Below, in pieces: positions 47,642 to 48,567 of a stretch of 48,567 nt of DNA. Source of the DNA: Planctomycetales bacterium 71-10. GTDB lineage: Bacteria; Planctomycetota; Planctomycetia; Isosphaerales; Isosphaeraceae. The notes below the pieces were generated by a model. The model did not search any database. It was not told where the DNA came from and worked only from the letters and a program-made list of their open reading frames with translations. A program made the position numbers and the translations under genes. The stretch spans positions 1 to 48,567 of the forward strand of contig MKTT01000127.1 of NCBI GenBank assembly GCA_001898385.1, read 5' to 3'. Numbering within the stretch: the stretch's first letter is position 1; each line of letters starts with the position of its first letter.

Positions 47642-48567
47642 TCACCTCCCCCGTTCCAGGTCGAGGCCGTCCCGGGACCGGTCGCCGGAGACCGGGTTGG
47701 GGCGGGCGACGGCCCGGCCGGGCAGCTCGACGCGGTAGCCGGTGAAGCGGGGATCGGGGGCGGGGTAGTCGGTGCTGACGAACTGGGCCCCGCTGGCCAG
47801 GGCCTTGTCGCGCATGGCGGTGGAGCCGTCGCGGGCCTGGCGGGTGTCGGCGTCGGCGCGGGTGCGGACGAGGAAGCCGGCGGCGACCAGCCGGCGGATT
47901 TCGTCGTGCTGGCCGATCGGGTCGTTCCGCTTGAACCAGGCGGCGGCGGGATCGTCCTCGTCGACGCTCGCGAACATAAGCCGACCGGCGAGCGCGCGGT
48001 GGCCTTCCAGGTAGGCGTCGCGCTCGCGGCCGGTGTTGTCCAGGGCGAACATCACCCGCCCGCGGACGTCGTCGAGCCGCGGCCAGCCCCGCGTGCGGAG
48101 GGCGTCGGGGAGGGTGTCGGAGTCGCCCCGGACGTCGTCGGGCGTGAGGATCTCCGGGCGGGGGAAGACGGAGAGGATCTCGGCCTCCAGCGCCGCCAGC
48201 CTGGGGGCGTCGAACGGGACGATCTCCGCGAGGCGGGGCTCGTCGGGCGTCTTCAACTCCAAGAGGATGAGGATCGGGACGTGCCGCGGGTGGGCCTTCG
48301 ACCAGCCCCGGACCTGCTCCAGGGCGTCGACCAGCGTGGGGGCCGTGGTGCGGTAGTCGATCCCCGCGACGTGCAGCACCTTCATCCCCGGCCGGCGGAG
48401 CTTACCCCCCTCGTCGGGGTCGGGGCCGACGTCCTTCCCCGTCAGCGCGGCGAGCTTGCGGATGGCGGGCTCGGCGAAGCGGCCCCCTTCCGGGTCGGCG
48501 AAGACGTCCAGCTCGATCTGGCGGATCCCGCGCTCCTCGAACTGCTCGGCCAGCGGCGGGTGGGTGT
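47642..48567 (-). CDS. Ca2+-dependent phosphoinositide-specific phospholipase C-like protein (5' end outside window)
   Basis: The frame is open to the right edge, so the N-terminus is missing. It reads HPPLAEQFEERGIRQIELDV, then GMKVLHVAGIDYR, ILILLELKTP, RGRVMFALDNTG and the final FVSTDYPAP. This is the TIM-barrel layout of the bacterial Ca2+-dependent PI-PLC family. The G-(I/V)-R-x-(I/L)-E-L-D-V strand carries metal-binding Glu/Asp residues, and a second histidine comes from KVLHV. These enzymes are secreted and cleave phosphoinositides or glycerophosphodiesters. The first catalytic histidine and any signal peptide must lie upstream of 48567. The last ~25 residues are a basic tail (RPNPVSGDRSRDG). 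The internal ATG at 48385 is not the start. Confidence 0.82.
   Translation of the reverse strand, partial: THPPLAEQFEERGIRQIELDVFADPEGGRFAEPAIRKLAALTGKDVGPDPDEGGKLRRPGMKVLHVAGIDYRTTAPTLVDALEQVRGWSKAHPRHVPILILLELKTPDEPRLAEIVPFDAPRLAALEAEILSVFPRPEILTPDDVRGDSDTLPDALRTRGWPRLDDVRGRVMFALDNTGRERDAYLEGHRALAGRLMFASVDEDDPAAAWFKRNDPIGQHDEIRRLVAAGFLVRTRADADTRQARDGSTAMRDKALASGAQFVSTDYPAPDPRFTGYRVELPGRAVARPNPVSGDRSRDGLDLERGR

Noticed and set aside
1..48567. Search for tRNA genes, CRISPR arrays, insertion sequences and prophage genes
   Set aside because: No cloverleaf with CCA-adjacent acceptor stem, no regularly spaced repeats and no transposase, integrase or phage structural motif was seen by eye. A tRNA or IS scan would be needed to exclude short or divergent examples.

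Overview
The window looks like chromosomal DNA from a planctomycete, most likely of the Isosphaeraceae (Paludisphaera/Singulisphaera type). The base composition is very GC-rich, with third codon positions almost all G or C. The gene content is typical of that group: a CxxCH heme-binding protein of the membrane-bound dehydrogenase type, a Ser/Thr kinase fused to WD40 repeats, a DUF1559 pseudopilin-like protein, a BlaI/M56 regulatory pair, PEP-CTERM proteins, HEAT-repeat paralogues and a Tat-exported Gfo/Idh/MocA oxidoreductase. I see no rRNA, tRNA, CRISPR array, transposase or prophage gene.

Layout. 1-5.7 kb: end of an unidentified gene, a secreted protein that may be cut short, a Tat-exported dienelactone hydrolase, a class-I glutamine-amidotransferase-like protein lacking its nucleophile, and a conserved ~490-residue protein of uncertain function. 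5.7-20.1 kb: a 1230-residue heme-binding protein, an overlapping GT2 glycosyltransferase, then four genes on the minus strand (WD40 kinase, bestrophin-like channel, clan-A glycosidase, TPR-metallopeptidase). 20.2-23 kb: a cobalamin riboswitch leading into a PEP-CTERM surface protein, facing a diheme cytochrome. 23.1-29 kb: a BlaI repressor and an M56 sensor fused to a thioredoxin-like tail, a small hypothetical gene, and a DUF1559 gene whose promoter is covered by a perfect palindrome. 29-38.4 kb: a PfpI-like protein, the oxidoreductase, a possibly frameshifted small gene, a SNF2/SWIM helicase, a membrane protein, a fatty-acid desaturase and asparagine synthase. 38.4-48.6 kb: two HEAT-repeat paralogues, a nitrilase-family amidase with a suspected frameshift, a PEGA-domain protein, a lone MlaE permease, a second PEP-CTERM protein, two secreted proteins and the end of a PI-PLC-like phospholipase.

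Most genes are single units or loose pairs, not one pathway. The clearest regulatory circuits are the B12-controlled surface protein (20.2-21.6 kb), the autoregulated-looking BlaI/M56 pair with two GTGCRG-N6-CTGCAC dyads (23.1 kb), and the palindrome over the DUF1559 promoter (28.96 kb). An unexplained element of about 55 bp occurs both upstream of the second PEP-CTERM gene and alone near 5.45 kb. All calls come from reading the sequence. No database or structure search was run.
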